A DNA stretch of 64,000 nt from Sarcophilus harrisii (GCF_902635505.1 NC_045427.1:87091460-87155459), one strand, 5' to 3'. Shown: positions 34,295 through 47,200, counted from the first letter of the stretch. Notes: generated from the sequence alone by a model not told the origin. Numbers and translations: made by a program.

Positions 34295-34800
34295 TCTCTT
34301 TAGTTTTTAACTTGATAGGTAAGTTTTTTCCCCTCCCCACTCCTTTTCTTTCAATTTAAAGCTCATTTGATTAGGTTTTTTAAGACATTGGTCAAATAGA
34401 TTCTTACCAGCTCTTGTTCGTTATACTCCATCCCTGTATTTCAAACTGTAGAAATTTAAATTTCTTTTCTTAATCATCTTTTTTAAATCTCTAATTTTTT
34501 TGCCTAAGACTTAAGTAAGCTTTGGCTACAGTCTCTAGGTGCCTTCTGTCAGTATCATTTGTGTTCTCTTTTACATTGGTGTACCTGAGGTAGGCAGCTG
34601 ATCTGTCATTTCTATGAGGTAGACAAAGAGCTGCCTCAGGATTTCTTAGCAGGTAATCTTTTATGCCTCTGACTCTCATCAGTTGATCTTTCACCTAAGA
34701 GCATGTGCAAATCTATTTCTTGAAGATATTACACATGAATTATATTTTACAGATTAGGAACCTACGAATGTCAAGAGATTATAACTTGCTTGGGCTCATG

Positions 34801-35049
34801 TTATTGTTGAGTTGTTTCAATTGTATCCCACTCTTCATGATCCCATTTGGGGTTTTCTTGACAAAGACACTGGAGTGGTTTGCCATTTTCTTCAGCCCAT
34901 TTTACAGATGAGGAACTGAAGCAAACAGATTTAGTGACTTGCTCAGGGTCAGACAGCTAGGAAGTGTCTGAGATCAAATTTGAACTCATGATGAGGAGTC
35001 TTCCCTGGTATCAAGCACAATGTTCTATCCATTGTGCCATTTAATTGCT
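34801..35049 (-). mobile_element. Marsupial SINE with long tail, antisense
   Basis: CTTCATGATCCCATTTGGGG, GGAGTGGTTTGCCATTTTC, CATTTTACAGATGAGGAAC, GTCAGACAGCTAGGAAGTG: reverse of the 30,845 family, with a short GCTCATG repeat at each side (34,794 and 35,050). Confidence 0.8.
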
Positions 35050-35279
35050 GCTCATGGTCATATATTTAGTAATTGTCTGAACTGCATCTCATCACAGGTC
35101 CCTCAGACTTTGTCTACTGCTTTTTGTGTTATACCCCTTTGCCTAGATTAAGAAAACAAAACTCTGAAAGAGAAATTGTGCTAAAAGTTCTTTTGAAGAG
35201 CAAATATGTATTAAAATTTGACCAAGCTAATATGATTCATATAAACTTTCATAAACTATTTTAAGACAAGTTATTTAAT

Positions 35280-35988
35280 TTTTAAAAATCCAAAGGTAGT
35301 GGAATTAGCAGAAAAACAGGATAAAAGTTGGAAATGACAAATGAATTATTGATGGAGTTGTGAATTGTCCTGGAGAGCAATTTGGAACTCTGTTGTATAC
35401 CCCTTGATCCAGTTACTTCTAGGTCTGTATCCCAAAGACACCTAAAAAAAAGAGAAAAGGACATAGTTGTACAAAAATATTTCTAGAAGCTTTTTGTGGT
35501 AACTAAGAATTGGAAATCAAAGAGGTGTCCATCACTTGGGGAATGTGGTTTCAGATAAACCTGGAAAGATTTATTACATAAACTGATTCATTGTGCAGTG
35601 AACAGAACTAGAAGAACATTGTGTATAGTAATAGCAATTTTATTTGATGAACAATTGTGAATGACTTGGCTATAATCAGCAATATCCAAGACAATCTCAA
35701 AGGACTGATGATGAAGCATATTCTTTGCCTCCAGAGAAGGAACTGGTTTGAATACAAACTGCATATAGCATGAAACATGCTATTTATCATTTTTTCATTT
35801 ATTTTTTTTTCCTTTTATTGCCAAGTCTTATACAAAATGATTAATATAGAAATGTTTACATAATTGCATATGTATAACATGTATCTGTTTATTTCATGGA
35901 GGGGAGGAGAGAGGAGAGGAGAGAAAGAATAGAATTTGGAACTCAAAACTTTAAATAAAAATGTTTAAAAATTTAAAAAAAAAATAAA
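35280..35988 (+). mobile_element. Old L1 3' portion, sense
   Basis: ACCCCTTGATCCAGTTACTTC, CTGTATCCCAAAGACACC, GAATTGGAAATCAAAGAGGTG and CCAGAGAAGGAACTGG follow the ORF2 C-terminus and 3' UTR order of L1. It ends in GGAACTCAAAACTTTAAATA and an A-run. Diverged; no useful open frame. One of the few sense L1 copies after the CpG island. Confidence 0.8.
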
Positions 35989-35999
35989 GCTGACATTCT

Positions 36000-37490
36000 T
36001 CTGATTGGGGTAATATGTATATTGTGGGTCAAAGGCGAATATCCTTTGACTTTTTTTCATAAGCCACTTGGAAGACATTAAGTTTACAAGGGATTGTACT
36101 TTTCTGACACCTTTAAATATGTATGTGTGTGTGTGTGTGTATAAAATGAGGGTAAACTATGAACCAATAGTCTTTATATGTTTAATTATTGGCAAGCCTA
36201 AAATAATATATTTAGGGAAAAATAAGTAAAACTACCAAGAGATTATTATGACCTAGAGAAGGGATTTGAAAGTCATGAAGCTGTTTTTCTAGTTTTCTGC
36301 CAAGTCTAAAAAAAGTTAGGAAAATGCTTGCTATGGTCAGGAACAGTATTGGAGATGAAATAGAAAATATTATCCTCCCTTGGTCATGATGAGTAATAGA
36401 TGACTATTAGGTAGTCTGTGTGTTCCATTAGTACCAGATTTGGAATCAGACGACTTGGGTTGTCCTGACCATCTTAAAACCTGTGTGACCTTTTTTGCAT
36501 CAAAGAGCTTTGATAAAAGTGCTAGATATTCTAGATTAGATCTGACTCGAACTCTGGTAATTTAGGTTTAATATTGAAACAATGATGCCTGCAGACCATT
36601 TATCAGGTTAACAAAAAAGACATTTGCTTAGTTATAGCAAGAGAAGGCTATATACTGAGGAAGGGATACCTTGTGTTTCTTCAATAGATGGAAGTTTCCT
36701 TGCTTGAGATACCCATTATGGTCTAACAGACATCAGGAAAAGAGCCTCATGCACATTTTAGGTATTATAGTTTCCTTGGGCAACCAGGAAATTATGTCAA
36801 GATTTTAAGCCTTTAGTTTCTTGAGCCAATTACATTTTTTAAGATGGTTTAAATACCCTGCTTTGGGGGGAAAATATGAGATGGAGAATTATTCCCCAGT
36901 GATTTCTGAAGAGTTTTCATAAGAAATGCAAATTTTTTTTCCATAGCCATATAAAAAGATGTTAGAAATCATTAATAATTAAGAGAAATGTATATCAAAA
37001 CTCAGCAAGACAAGTGATTATAGGTAGAAAAGTTGATGTTTGGAAGGGTTGTTAGTTCACCTCTAGAAACCTTTCACAATTTTGGTGCCATTCCTCAGAG
37101 TTTCCCCATACATTGTAATGCTTGTTTATATTATTTAGTAATAAATAAATCAGCCTCACAGAATGAAAAAGTGGAATGAAAAGGTTGTTGGAATGTAATC
37201 ATGGATTGAAAATAATTCAAGCACAAGTTAGCATCAGAAAAATACTAACAATTCTCTTATTAGTAGCTCATCAATCATGTTACAAAATAACAGTGATGAT
37301 CTCATGAGATCTAAACAAGTTTTTGATAAAATTTATTTTGAACCAATTTTGTTTCAAAAGTTATTTGAAATACAGATTTAAATCCACTATTGTTAGTGAT
37401 AATTTTATGCCTTGAAGTTTTAGCTAATGACAATTTCCATCAATAAATTAGCATGATGTAAAACTAAGCTTTTGTTGCCAAAAATTGTTT
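36000..37490. other. AT-rich DNA, no gene seen
   Basis: A (GT)n run at 36,124-36,140 and a MIR-like trace at 36,410-36,492 (TTTGGAATCAGACGACTTGGG). Otherwise nothing recognised. Confidence 0.5.
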
Positions 37491-37506
37491 TACCTGCAAA
37501 ATTTTT

Positions 37507-38964
37507 TTTATGTTTATTTATTATTATTATTATTATTATTTTTTAATTTAATAGCCTTTTATTTACAGGATATATGCATGGGTAACTTTACAGCATTAAC
37601 AATTGCCAAACCTCTTGTTCCAATTTTTTACCTCTTACCCCCCACCCCCTCCCCTAGATGGCAGGATGACCAGTAGATGTTAAATATATTAAAATATAAA
37701 TTAGATACACAATAAGTATACATGACCAAAACATTATTTTGCTGTACAAAAAGAATCAGACTCTGAAATATTGTACAATTAGCTTAAGAAGGAAATAAAA
37801 AATGCAGGTGTGCATAAATATAGGGATTGGGAATTCAATGTAATGGTTTTTAGTCATTTCCCAGAGTTCTTTTTCTGGGCATAGCTGGTTCAGTTCATTA
37901 CTGCTCCATTGGAAATGATTTGGTTGATCTCATTGCTGAGGATGGCCTGGTCCATCAGAACTGGTCATCGTATAGTATTGTTGTTGAAGTATATAATGAT
38001 CTCCTGGTCCTGCTCATTTCACTCAGCATCAGTTCATGTAAGTCTCTCCAGGCCTTTCTGAAATCATCCTGTTGGTCATTTCTTACAGAACAGTAATATT
38101 CCATAATATTCATATACCACAATTTATTCAGCCATTCTCCAACTGATGGACATCCATTCAGTTTCCAGTTTTTAGCCACTACAAAAAGGGCTGCCACAAA
38201 CATTCGTGCACATACAGGTCCCTTTCCCTTCTTTATAATCTCTTTGGGATATAATCCCAGTAGTAACACTGCTGGATCAAAGGGTATGCACAGTTTGATA
38301 ACTTTTTGAGCATAGTTCCAAACTACTCTCCAAAATGGTTGGATTCGTTCACAACTCCACCAACAATGCATCAATGTCCCAGTTTTCCCGCATCCCCTCC
38401 AACAATCATCATTATTTTTTCCTGTCATCTTAGCCAATCTGACAGGTGTGTAGTGGTATCTTAGAGTTGTCTTAATTTGCATTTCTCTGATTAATAATGA
38501 CTTGGAGCATCTTTTCATATGACTAGAAATAGTTTCAATTTCTTCATCTGAGAATTGTCTGTTCATATCCTTTGATCATTTTTCAATTGGAGAATGGCTT
38601 GATTTTTTTATAAATTAGAGTTAATTCTCTATAAATTTTGGAAATGAGGCCTTTATCAGAACCTTTGACTGTAAAAATATTTTCCCAGTTTATTGCTTCC
38701 CTTCTAATCTTGTCTGCATTAGTTTTGTTTGTACAAAAACTTTTCAGTTTGGTATATTCGAAATTTTCTATTTTGTGATCTGTAATGATCTCTAGTTCTT
38801 CTTTGGTCATAAAGACCTTCCCCTTCCACAGGTCTGAGAGGTAAACTATCCTGTGTTCCTCTAATTTATTAATAATTTCATTCTTTATGCCTAGGTCATG
38901 AACCCATTTTGACCTTATCTTGGTGTACGGTGTTAAGTATGTTAAGTATGTTAAGCCTAGTTTC
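37507..38964 (-). mobile_element. Young L1, 5'-truncated, about 1.46 kb (longest here)
   Basis: 3' end as in the other young copies, preceded on the plus strand by a (TTA)n run. It carries two minus-strand ORF2 pieces. A 15-base duplication ACCTGCAAAATTTTT lies at 37,492-37,506 and 38,965-38,979. At its truncation point it has a small tandem repeat of GTTAAGTAT units. Confidence 0.93.
37955..38964 (-). pseudogene. L1 ORF2 C-terminal part (broken)
   Basis: ORF2 of L1 encodes endonuclease, reverse transcriptase and a Cys-rich C-terminal domain. Only the region after the reverse transcriptase remains. The piece at 37,955-38,566 (203 codons) holds the C-x3-C-x7-H-x4-C motif (CWRGC ... H ... C), then the family's PFDPAVLLLGLYPKE and ARMFVAALF blocks and GEWLNKLWYMNIMEYY. 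The piece from 38,583 holds TPYTKIRSKW and DKGLISKIYREL. A stop at 38,576-38,578 replaces the Trp codon usual in L1, and the frame changes just upstream of it. The ORF from 38,583 runs past the L1 end into flanking DNA. Confidence 0.88.
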
Positions 38965-39100
38965 ACCTGCAAAATTTTTAAATGTGCATTTTTAAGGTAT
39001 TGAAACAATCTTTTTAGGCTACTTAAAAATCTTGCATACAAAATAAATTATAACACCTTCCAGGGAGTGTGCAAAAACAAATGATTAATATTAGTGAAGA

Positions 39101-39335
39101 TGGGAATTTCTTGGAGGTGTGTGGTGGTATCTCAGTTGTCTTAATTTGCATTTCTCTGACCAATAGTGATTTTAGAGCACCTTTTCATATGACTAGAAAT
39201 GGTTTTAATTTCTTAATCTGAAAATTGTCTCTTCATATTCTTTGACCATTTATCAGTTGAAGAATGGCTTGGATTCTTATAAATTTGAGTTAATTTTCTA
39301 TATAGTTTAGAAATGAGGTCTTTGATAGTAAAAAT
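39101..39335 (-). mobile_element. Old L1 ORF2 fragment, antisense
   Basis: GTCTTAATTTGCATTTCTCTG, TTTTCATATGACTAGAAATGG and GTTGAAGAATGGCTTGG match the 38,460-38,640 part of the younger copy with many differences. Because it lies only 140 bases from that copy, the two could be confused; the flanking duplications show they are separate insertions. Confidence 0.8.
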
Positions 39336-39402
39336 AATCATTTTTAAATAAGGTTTTGGTATCATTAATAAATGATTTGTAAAATGGTTTATTGTGTCTG
39401 AG

Positions 39403-39433
<31 letters not shown>
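39403..39433. repeat. (GT)n microsatellite
   Basis: About 15 GT units. Confidence 0.95.
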
Positions 39434-39436
<3 letters not shown>

Positions 39437-39439
39437 AAA

Positions 39440-40550
39440 AGTAAATGTAATGTAGTAATAGAACAGTAAATTTATGTATGCTCAAAATTTTTACAGGGAC
39501 ACTTTAATGCAGTATTGATGAAACTGAATTGATCTAAGAAACCATTCTGGAAAACAGTTTAAAATTATGAGACAAAAGTAATTTTTTTTTTAATCTAGGA
39601 TTTCATTATTAGTCACATTCTTCAAGAAGTTAATAAAAGAAAAGGCCAGGTACACCAGAATTATGGTAGCATTTGTTGTGATAACAAAAAAATGGGGGTG
39701 GGGTGGTGGTGGTGGGGAAGGAGTGCCTATGAAAGAAACAAAAAACAGCCAGACAAATTGCAGTGTGTGATTGGCAGGGAATATTTATTATACAGTAAGA
39801 AATGATCATTAGGGAGAATACAAATAAACATGAGATGATTTCTGTGAAGTGATGAGTGATTTAAACTTTTAAAGTTTAAAAAAAAGTATAAACAAAAGAT
39901 TTTTCACAAATGAAAACATTTTAAGTCATCTAAACTTCACTTCTTAGGGAAGTGATGAATTGTGGATGTGAAATGTTGCATAAATTATAAGTTTTGTCAA
40001 TTTGATTTAACTGTTAAATTTGATTTTGAGTGACTACTTATTGGGAAATAAATGCAGCTTTAAAAAATACAGACAACTGTATTTTTTTTCTTTTTTTTTT
40101 TTAAGATGGAAAAATTAGCTAATCACTCCCAATGCTTATCTTCTAACATTATACCTTAGAGTTAGATTGAGAGATTAGGTTGAGGGACAACTGTCTCTTG
40201 TTTGAATAGGTGCTTCCCTTGACTCCACTATCTTTTATTATAATCACAGTCTAATGTGAAGTACATATTTTTATGGCAGGAATTCAAGCAAGATTTTAAA
40301 TAATGTTTATCAATTAAATGGCAGGACAAAAGATTGTCATACTAGTCCTTCATCCCTCTTGTGGCAGAAAGTATTTTTAAAATACCACAAAACCATAAGT
40401 GTTAAAAAGTTAAATATGCTTCTTTGTGATATTTTTTTCTTGATTGGTTACATTATGGTGCCAGTGAGGTCAAAATCTCAGATTTGATTTTTGTATGAGC
40501 CATTTGATTTATTTCATGGCCATATGTAAACTCAGCGTGGTTAGCGTTTT
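39440..40550. other. AT-rich DNA, nothing recognised
   Basis: No gene or clear repeat seen apart from a G-rich GGTGGTGGTGGGG at about 39,703. Confidence 0.5.
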
Positions 40551-40562
40551 TTGAAAATAATT

Positions 40563-40761
40563 CTTTTTTTTTTTAATAGCCTTTTATTTACAGGTTGTAT
40601 GTATGGGTAACTTTACAGCATTGACAATTGCCAAACCTCTTGTTCCAATTTTTCCCCTTCTTCCTCCCACTCCCTCCCCCAGATGGCAGGATGACCAGTA
40701 GATGTTAAATATATTAAAATATAAATTAGATAGACAATAAGTATACATGACCAAACCGTTA
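40563..40761 (-). mobile_element. L1 3' end fragment, about 200 bp
   Basis: T-run, AATAGCCTTTTATTTACAGG and the GATGGCAGGATGACCAGTAG block; truncated within the 3' UTR. Duplication GAAAATAATT at 40,553-40,562 and 40,762-40,771. The minus-strand frame at 40,613-40,795 is 3' UTR. Confidence 0.88.
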
Positions 40762-40850
40762 GAAAATAATTATTTTTTTTAAGGTGATAGGACATTCAAA
40801 TTAGCTTTATGGTTTACTCTAAGAAGTCTGCCAATATACTAATTATGAAA

Positions 40851-41062
40851 TTGGTGGCTCTGTGGACAGAGTGTTAGATCAGAAGTCAAGAAGACCCAAG
40901 TTCACAATTGTGTGATCATTGGCAAATCATTTAATCTATTTATCTTAGTTTCTTAGATTGTAGAAGAACAATAATAGCACCTGACTCGTAAGAATTAAAT
41001 ATTTATAAAAATGCTTAGCATGGTGCCTTATCTGTAGTAGACATTATATAAATGCTTGTTTC
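40851..41062 (+). mobile_element. MIR, sense, nearly full length
   Basis: GGACAGAGTGTTAGATCAGAAG, GCAAATCATTTAATC, CTTAGTTTCTTAGATTG, AATGCTTAGCATGGTGCC and TAAATGCTTGTTTC in MIR order. Confidence 0.75.
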
Positions 41063-41759
41063 TTCCTTGTCATTTGGGCCAAGTTTCCCAACTTATGTCA
41101 TAGAAGTTCAAGGAATATTAGAGATCATTGAGTCCCAGTGTATAGAATTTCTGTCCACAACATTTGTGATAAATGATTCTTTTCCTCTGAATACTCAGAG
41201 TGATGGGACCCTCACTAACTGAAGCTGTTCTTTCAGTTGTTGAATACTCTTTGAATTTCCTTTTTAAAAGTCATTTTAAAACATCACTAGTTCAAATGTG
41301 CATTTAATCTTAAAAATACAGTTCTTTTTGAACTGTTTTTGAAATCATTTTCAAATTGTATTTGATTTCCAATTTTATTTTGAATTTGTTCCTTTAAAAG
41401 GTGGAGACAGTGTTTACTGATATTTTTGGAACCCACTTCTCACTAGCAAGCTGAAATCAGTCTAGTAGAAATGACAAACCTTTGAGAATAAAAATCTCAG
41501 ACACCACAGAACAATTCCAGTGTAGAGGAATAAGCAGTATTGTCTTAAGAAAATAATGTGAAAACAGCAGGAACCCTTAGACCAACTTAAATTAAAAAAA
41601 AAAAAAAATCCAGCAAATGTAAGTAAGAACAAGTAATGAAGGATAAATGCAAAAAAAAAAAAAAAAAAAAAAAAGTGTGACATGGGTTTTTTTTAGGTAT
41701 TTTTGGAGCTTAGAGTAATAGTAGTTGATCTAGAGTAATGGTAATTGACCTAGATTTAT

Positions 41760-41900
41760 AGACTTAAATCTGGAAGGGATCTTAGAAGCCATCTATCTAG
41801 TGCTTACTTTCCTTACTCTCTTACTTTGTAAAAATGAAGCTCAAAGAAATGAAATGCCTTGCACTTTGAACCCAAGTTCTTTGACTGCAAATCTACTCTT
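41760..41900 (-). mobile_element. Old SINE-like fragment, antisense
   Basis: AATCTGGAAGGGATCTTAGAAGCC ... AAATGAAGCTCAAAGAAATG ... TTTGAACCCAAGTTCTTTGAC: one of several copies (also near 47,030, 52,470 and 63,836) of a MIR-related family that starts with GGAAGGGACCTTAGAGG-like blocks. Confidence 0.55.
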
Positions 41901-41989
41901 TTTTTCTACTTACTATACAGTATTTGGAGAAATACTAAGGACAATAAAAAATATTTTCTTTTCTTTTTGTGCTGCATTGGGCTAAAAGA

Positions 41990-42300
41990 GAGCATATTCT
42001 CTGTGCAAGCCCCTGTAGCAGGTGTTTGAGATAAAAAAAATTGAAAACAAAACATTTCCTTACCCTTCCATTTAAGGGAAATAAAATATATACAATAATT
42101 AGACACAAAGTAATTTGGGGGAGAAAGAAGACTATCTAAGCTGTGCTTTGAAGGCACCTTGAAAATTCTTGGAAAGTTGAAGTGGAAATTAAGAAGAGGT
42201 GGAAATTCTATACTTGGAGCCACTTGAGCAGACGCACAGAATCAGGAGATAATGTTGTATGTGAAATGCTCTTGTGATAATTCTTTTGGACAATTGGAGG
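41990..42300 (-). mobile_element. L2 LINE fragment, antisense
   Basis: CATTTCCTTACCCTTCCATTTAAGG, GTGCTTTGAAGGCACC and GAGCCACTTGAGCAGACGC; diverged L2 in the reversed order. Confidence 0.55.
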
Positions 42301-42784
42301 GTACATGTTACATAGATTCAGAATTCATTGAGTGGCTTGGCCCAAAGAATAGTCATTATTGCTGACTGGAAGAAAGCCTTCAGTGGACCTAGGGATTTAT
42401 GTTTGGCTTTGGAAATGTAACTTTAAATTGTAGATAAAATGTAACTTTAAATTGTAGATAAAGACAGCAGGTGCCTTTATCCTTCATACATCACATTGTT
42501 AAATACAGCTCAAATATTAAATGATATTTAATTTAAAGGATCCAAAAATGTCAATAAACTAGAATATTTGACCAAATCTAGAAAGAAATAATTTATGAAA
42601 AGATTTGCCTTTACAAGTACAGAACAAGAACATGGCTATCTCATATTATTAAATAAAGATCAGTATTATTCATTAGTGTGATATGGCAGCTAAAAAAGCT
42701 TAAGTGATCTTGGGCATCAGTAAGGTCCAGTACTTTTAGATTTATAGTTCTACTATATTCTGTCCTAAGAGTGTTTGATAGTTA

Positions 42785-43390
42785 ATTTTTTTTTAACTTT
42801 TCAAAAGCATTTTATTTTTTCACTTACATGCACATTTACTTACACAATTTCAGCACTCATTTTTGTAAGATTCTGAGTTCCAAATTTTCCTTTCTCCCCA
42901 AGTAGAAGACAATCTGATGATTATATATGTATAATCATTTTAAACATTTCCATATTAGTCATGTTGTGGAGGAAAAAAAACCAAAAGGGAAAAGCCATGA
43001 GAAAGAAAAAGCAGACAAAAAACAGTGAAAATAGTATGCTTCAATCCATATTCAGTCTCCATAGTTCTCTCTCTGGATGGAGAATGACATGACCATCCCA
43101 AGTCTTTTGGAATTGTCTTGAATCACTTATTGCTGAGAAGAGATTAGTCTATCATAGTTGATCATCCTATAATCTTATTACTATGTACTCTGTTGTCCTG
43201 GTTCTACCCATTTCACTCAGCATCATTCATATAAGTCTTTCCAGACTTTTTTTGAAATCAGCCTGTTTATCCTTTCTTATAGAAAATATCCCATTACATT
43301 AATATAGTGTAATTCAGCCATTCCCTACTCCATTCATTTTCCAATTTCTTCTTACCACAAAAAGGATAGCTAATATTTTAAGGCAAACAA
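42785..43390 (-). mobile_element. Older L1 3' portion, antisense
   Basis: Same subfamily as 28,184: TTTTTGTAAGATTCTGAGTTCC, GAAAATAGTATGCTTCAATCC, ACCCATTTCACTCAGCATC, then reversed ORF2 C-terminal blocks (ATTCAGCCATTCCC). About 600 bases, diverged, no open frame. Confidence 0.82.
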
Positions 43391-43469
43391 AAAGTAAACC
43401 AAAAAATAACAGGTGTAGTGATTTTTTTTTTCTCTCCCCTCTAAGTCTTCTTACAGAGTATAGTAGCAT

Positions 43470-43570
43470 CACTGCCAAATACCTCATTTCTCTGATGTAA
43501 ATTGAGGGGGTTGGATTAGATGGCCTCTGAGGTAGGTCCCTTTTTTACATTAGAATTATATTCTTTAGAT
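43470..43570 (+). mobile_element. SINE tail fragment, sense
   Basis: TTGAGGGGGTTGGATTAGATGG CCTCTGAGG-type block, common at the 3' end of old marsupial SINEs. Confidence 0.5.
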
Positions 43571-43898
43571 GTTCCTTGTGTTTTAAGAAGTGAAAACAGC
43601 ACTAAAGGAGATAAAGATGTAAAAAACAGCTTGATCCAAAAGGTGTAACTTTGTTTTTAAAATATCAAGGACCTAAAATTGAGGAACATTCCAAATAATT
43701 GAAAAATATTATAGTTGTATTATTACTAAAGAAGGAAAAAAATAAATGAAGATCACCAGTAATGTCTTTATACTTTTTATTGCCAAAAATCTTTGAGAGT
43801 AATCTACAAATAAGAGGGAACTTCCTAAGATTTCTATAGCAGACTAATTAAATGCAAGGTGTTAGGAAATACAAGATCCCACTAAATTAAAAATATTA

Positions 43899-44195
43899 TG
43901 TTGGAATACATGGGAGCCACCTGGCTGTGTCTGCTGGATATCCAACCCAAACCTACAGAATGGATCTCCTCTTGTGAGAGGATGATACAAGGAGACTGAG
44001 AGGCAGTTGCTGTTCTCTGACCTCTCTGACTGAGAGATCATTGTGTTGTCTGACCTCTCTCTTCTTCCCTCTGCCTCCAATTTATCTCATTCCCAGTCCC
44101 CAACACCTGTGTCAGCAAAGGCTGCCTTGCAACTCCTTTAGATGTTATGATTCACAGTTGTGGAGGCTCTCGGAGAACTGACCTGTCCCTTAACA
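43899..44195 (+). mobile_element. Solo LTR, class II-like, 297 bp
   Basis: Starts TGTTGGAATACATGG and ends GTCCCTTAACA. Six bases on each side match at five positions (ATATTA at 43,893-43,898; GTATTA at 44,196-44,201). Internal blocks TGACCTCTCTGACTGAGAG and CCTCCAATTTATCTCATTCC look like LTR sequence. The orientation is uncertain. The small frames at 43,862-44,080 and 44,138-44,378 overlap it and are not genes. Length and duplication favour class II. Confidence 0.65.
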
Positions 44196-44329
44196 GTATT
44201 AAAAGTACAATCTGACTTTGAAGGCTCTGCTTCAACAGTAAATGTTTTAAGATCATATAAAGATTCTTTGCTATATACATCTACAAAGGGAACTTTTTTT
44301 CTCAGCATTATATTACAGACATCAAGGCA

Positions 44330-44560
44330 TAAGGAGGCAGTCATATGTTGGTCATTGCCATGGAAGATCTCCATATAGAGAATGAGGTCTTTCTGGTGTT
44401 TCTCTTTGCAGATGGCATCTTGCTGATTGCATCAAGCCCCAGAATACACGAACTCATTAATGAATTCTGTAACTTTTCAAGTTTATTTGAGATAATTTGA
44501 GAAAAAGTCTGCACAGAAAAAAAATAGCATATAGATGAAAAATGCCTATAATTCAGGCTA
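44330..44560 (+). mobile_element. RTE-type LINE reverse-transcriptase fragment, sense
   Basis: One frame reads FADGILLIASSPRIHELINEF, the F/YADD catalytic block and following residues of an RTE-clade reverse transcriptase, with the second Asp of the motif changed to Gly. It is short, ends at a stop, and is clearly dead. It adjoins the solo LTR at 43,899-44,195. Confidence 0.7.
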
Positions 44561-44569
44561 TGACATGCA

Positions 44570-46310
44570 TTTGAATAGATGGGTTATTAAATTAATCCAT
44601 TAACTCCTCAGGGCCTCTGTGTATGTATTGTATTTGCATGCCAGACCTTACATTAAATTGTCTAGTTTCCAAATTGAAAGAAATTTGGGAAATTAAAGTG
44701 ATTTCAGCTGTTTCAACCTGTTTCTAGACACACAGATTCATTTTTTTTTTTTATTCCAGTGCTCTTTCTTTTTATTCCATAATATTTTCTAATGTCTCTC
44801 TCTTCATTGAACTCTTAAAATAACTAACATTATATGCAATATTTTATATGTGTGATTCCTTACTTTTACTGAGAGGTCATGTCAATTTTAGTAATGCTAG
44901 ATGCATCATAAAAACCAGTTCAGAGAGTCAAAATTGTATATGATAAGAAAGGAAATGGAGAAGCTACATGGTGGTTGTACATAATCTGCCACACATTGTC
45001 AAAGAGGATGTTTGTGCAAAGTAACATAAAGGATTTCACTCAGGAAAATCTAGTATTGAAAAAGGAGATGGGCTAGATAGTTTGAGTGCTACATTGGTAC
45101 TTAAATGACCTTAAGGAGGACATTAATACATTGTGATAAGTCATCTTTAGATAAATAACTCTTGTATAGTGTGATTAGAATACAGAGGGGATGAAACAAT
45201 TATAGAAATGGTACAATTAAAAGTCACACCTCTTTGCAGGGCACTACCCAGTCAATACTCTTAATAATCCTTATAGTCTCGTATTATAAACTCATATTCC
45301 AAGTTAATTTCTGGGCCTGTACCAAGAGCTTGGGGTCAAGATCTAGGCAGACTCCAGAGGCCTATTTTGGTGCACAGCTCCCCAAAGGGAACCTTCCAAA
45401 GGTCTTAAAAACCCAGCTGTGAAACTGTCCTTTGATTTTTTTTAATGAGCATTTTAAGAAAATGAGTATGGACAAGTGAGAGAAATATTTTATCAGCCTT
45501 AATAATAGTAAATTCAGTTCCTGCAGACACAAATTGTATGAATTACTGATTGACATACTATACATACTATAGAAATTGATGTATCCATAAAAATGTTCTT
45601 TAAATTCTGTTGCCACAATTTTAGAGTTATATTCAAAAGTTTAAAAAAAATAATAGTTTTGGGAAGCTAGCTTACCAGCATGTATATGAATTTTTTTTTT
45701 TTGTTTCCTACTACTCTTTTTAATTGATTGGTTTATTTGTAAGAATTATCCAATATTAGCAGTTTTAACAAGAAACTGCTTTATTCTTTTAAGTAACAAT
45801 GCCCTTGATATTGTTAATGATCCTCTTGTGATTGCTTATTTGCTGCTTAATCATCTTTCTTGCCTTTATTATGGTAAAGAATGGTTGAATTTTTAAGTTT
45901 ATATTAAGAAAATTTAAAGTTATAACATCAACATAATTTCAAGTATTCTGAAGCCACCTGCAAAATTTCTTTCATAACTAGCTTTGTTCTTAGAATATTT
46001 TAAATTGATTTGATGACATTAGTAGAGAAGTTTTATGGGTAGTCTCCATTCATTGGGGAATAATTACATAAGTCAAAGGCCTTTTTTTGCCCTAATTCGA
46101 TTTTAGATTTTATCCATATTTGGTTGAGGGAAGGGGGAAGAAGAAAGGGAAACCACTGTAGAAGAGGAGTAAATGTCAGTCAGGTGAATTTTAAAGATAA
46201 AAGATATTTTATTCTAGAAAAAGCTCTAATTGATTACAGATAGTTTAAATAACAAAGTTAAATTTAATATTAGAATTTCTCTTACTTAGAATAAGACTTA
46301 CTTTCTCCTA
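44570..46310. other. AT-rich DNA, nothing recognised
   Basis: No gene or identified repeat. The frames at 45,234-45,422 and 45,362-45,616 are without recognisable domains. Confidence 0.45.
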
Positions 46311-46324
46311 ATACCATTTTACAA

Positions 46325-47010
46325 GTATTGAATACCTGCCAACAGCATTCATTAGCAATTCAAGATGGTTAAGATCTTGCAATCTAGGTGGGGAAACAAG
46401 ACAGACACACTAAGATAACTTGGAAAGAGAAGAAAATATCAGAGAGTATAGCAAAATTTATTTCAGAGTATTAGATTATGAATTTGGGAGTCTGAGGTTC
46501 ATTTATACCACCTATAATGCCTTATGCCTAGTAGATTCTCACTTGCAGAAAGCATTTATCAATGTCTATTGCGTACAAGGCACTTTGTTAGATTCTGGAT
46601 ATACAAAAGTTTAAAAATGGCCCCTTCTCTCAAGGAGCTTACATTGTTTTGGGTCAGGGAGTAGTATGTAAAATATGTACTGACACATCAATACAAAGTA
46701 ATTTGGGAGAGAAGACTCACAACTGGGTCTTCATTTCAAAAAGATGAAATGCTTTGTATAAGGAGTAGCAAACAACTAGACCAGTTGGACTGGAACATAG
46801 TGTTCAGGAAGGGAAGTAATGTGAAATATTTGAGAAGCAGGCTGGAGTTGGATTATGAACATTTTAAATAGAGGAGTTTTTTTTGTTTCTGTTTTTGTAG
46901 AGGTAATATGACACTACAGAAACTTCTTGAGCAGGAGAGTGTAAGACTTTTAGGAAGATTATTTTGGCTTCTGTGAAGATGTTCATTTGGAAAGAAGACA
47001 GATTGGAAAC
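46325..47010 (-). mobile_element. L2 LINE fragment, antisense
   Basis: AGCATTTATCAATGTCTATTGC, TCTCAAGGAGCTTACATTG, TAGACCAGTTGGACTGGAACATAG, GGAAGGGAAGTAATGTG and GGAAGATTATTTTGGCTTCTG in reversed L2 order. Confidence 0.72.
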
Positions 47011-47029
47011 AGAAAGACCAATAATAGGT

Positions 47030-47200
47030 CATGGACTTAGGGCTAAAAGGGACCTTAAGAGTCCAGTCCATTCATTTTGCAGATGAGGAAACTAAGGCCC
47101 AGAAGGTTCAATGAAGTGACTTCCCCAAGATTATATTGGTAAAATGTTAAATAATGGAATTTAAATAAAAGTCCTTTGATTCAAGAGCCAATATATTGGA
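47030..47200 (-). mobile_element. Old SINE-like fragment, antisense
   Basis: GGGCTAAAAGGGACCTTAAGAG ... GCAGATGAGGAAACTAAGGCCC ... AAGTGACTTCCCCAAG; same MIR-related family as 41,760. Confidence 0.65.
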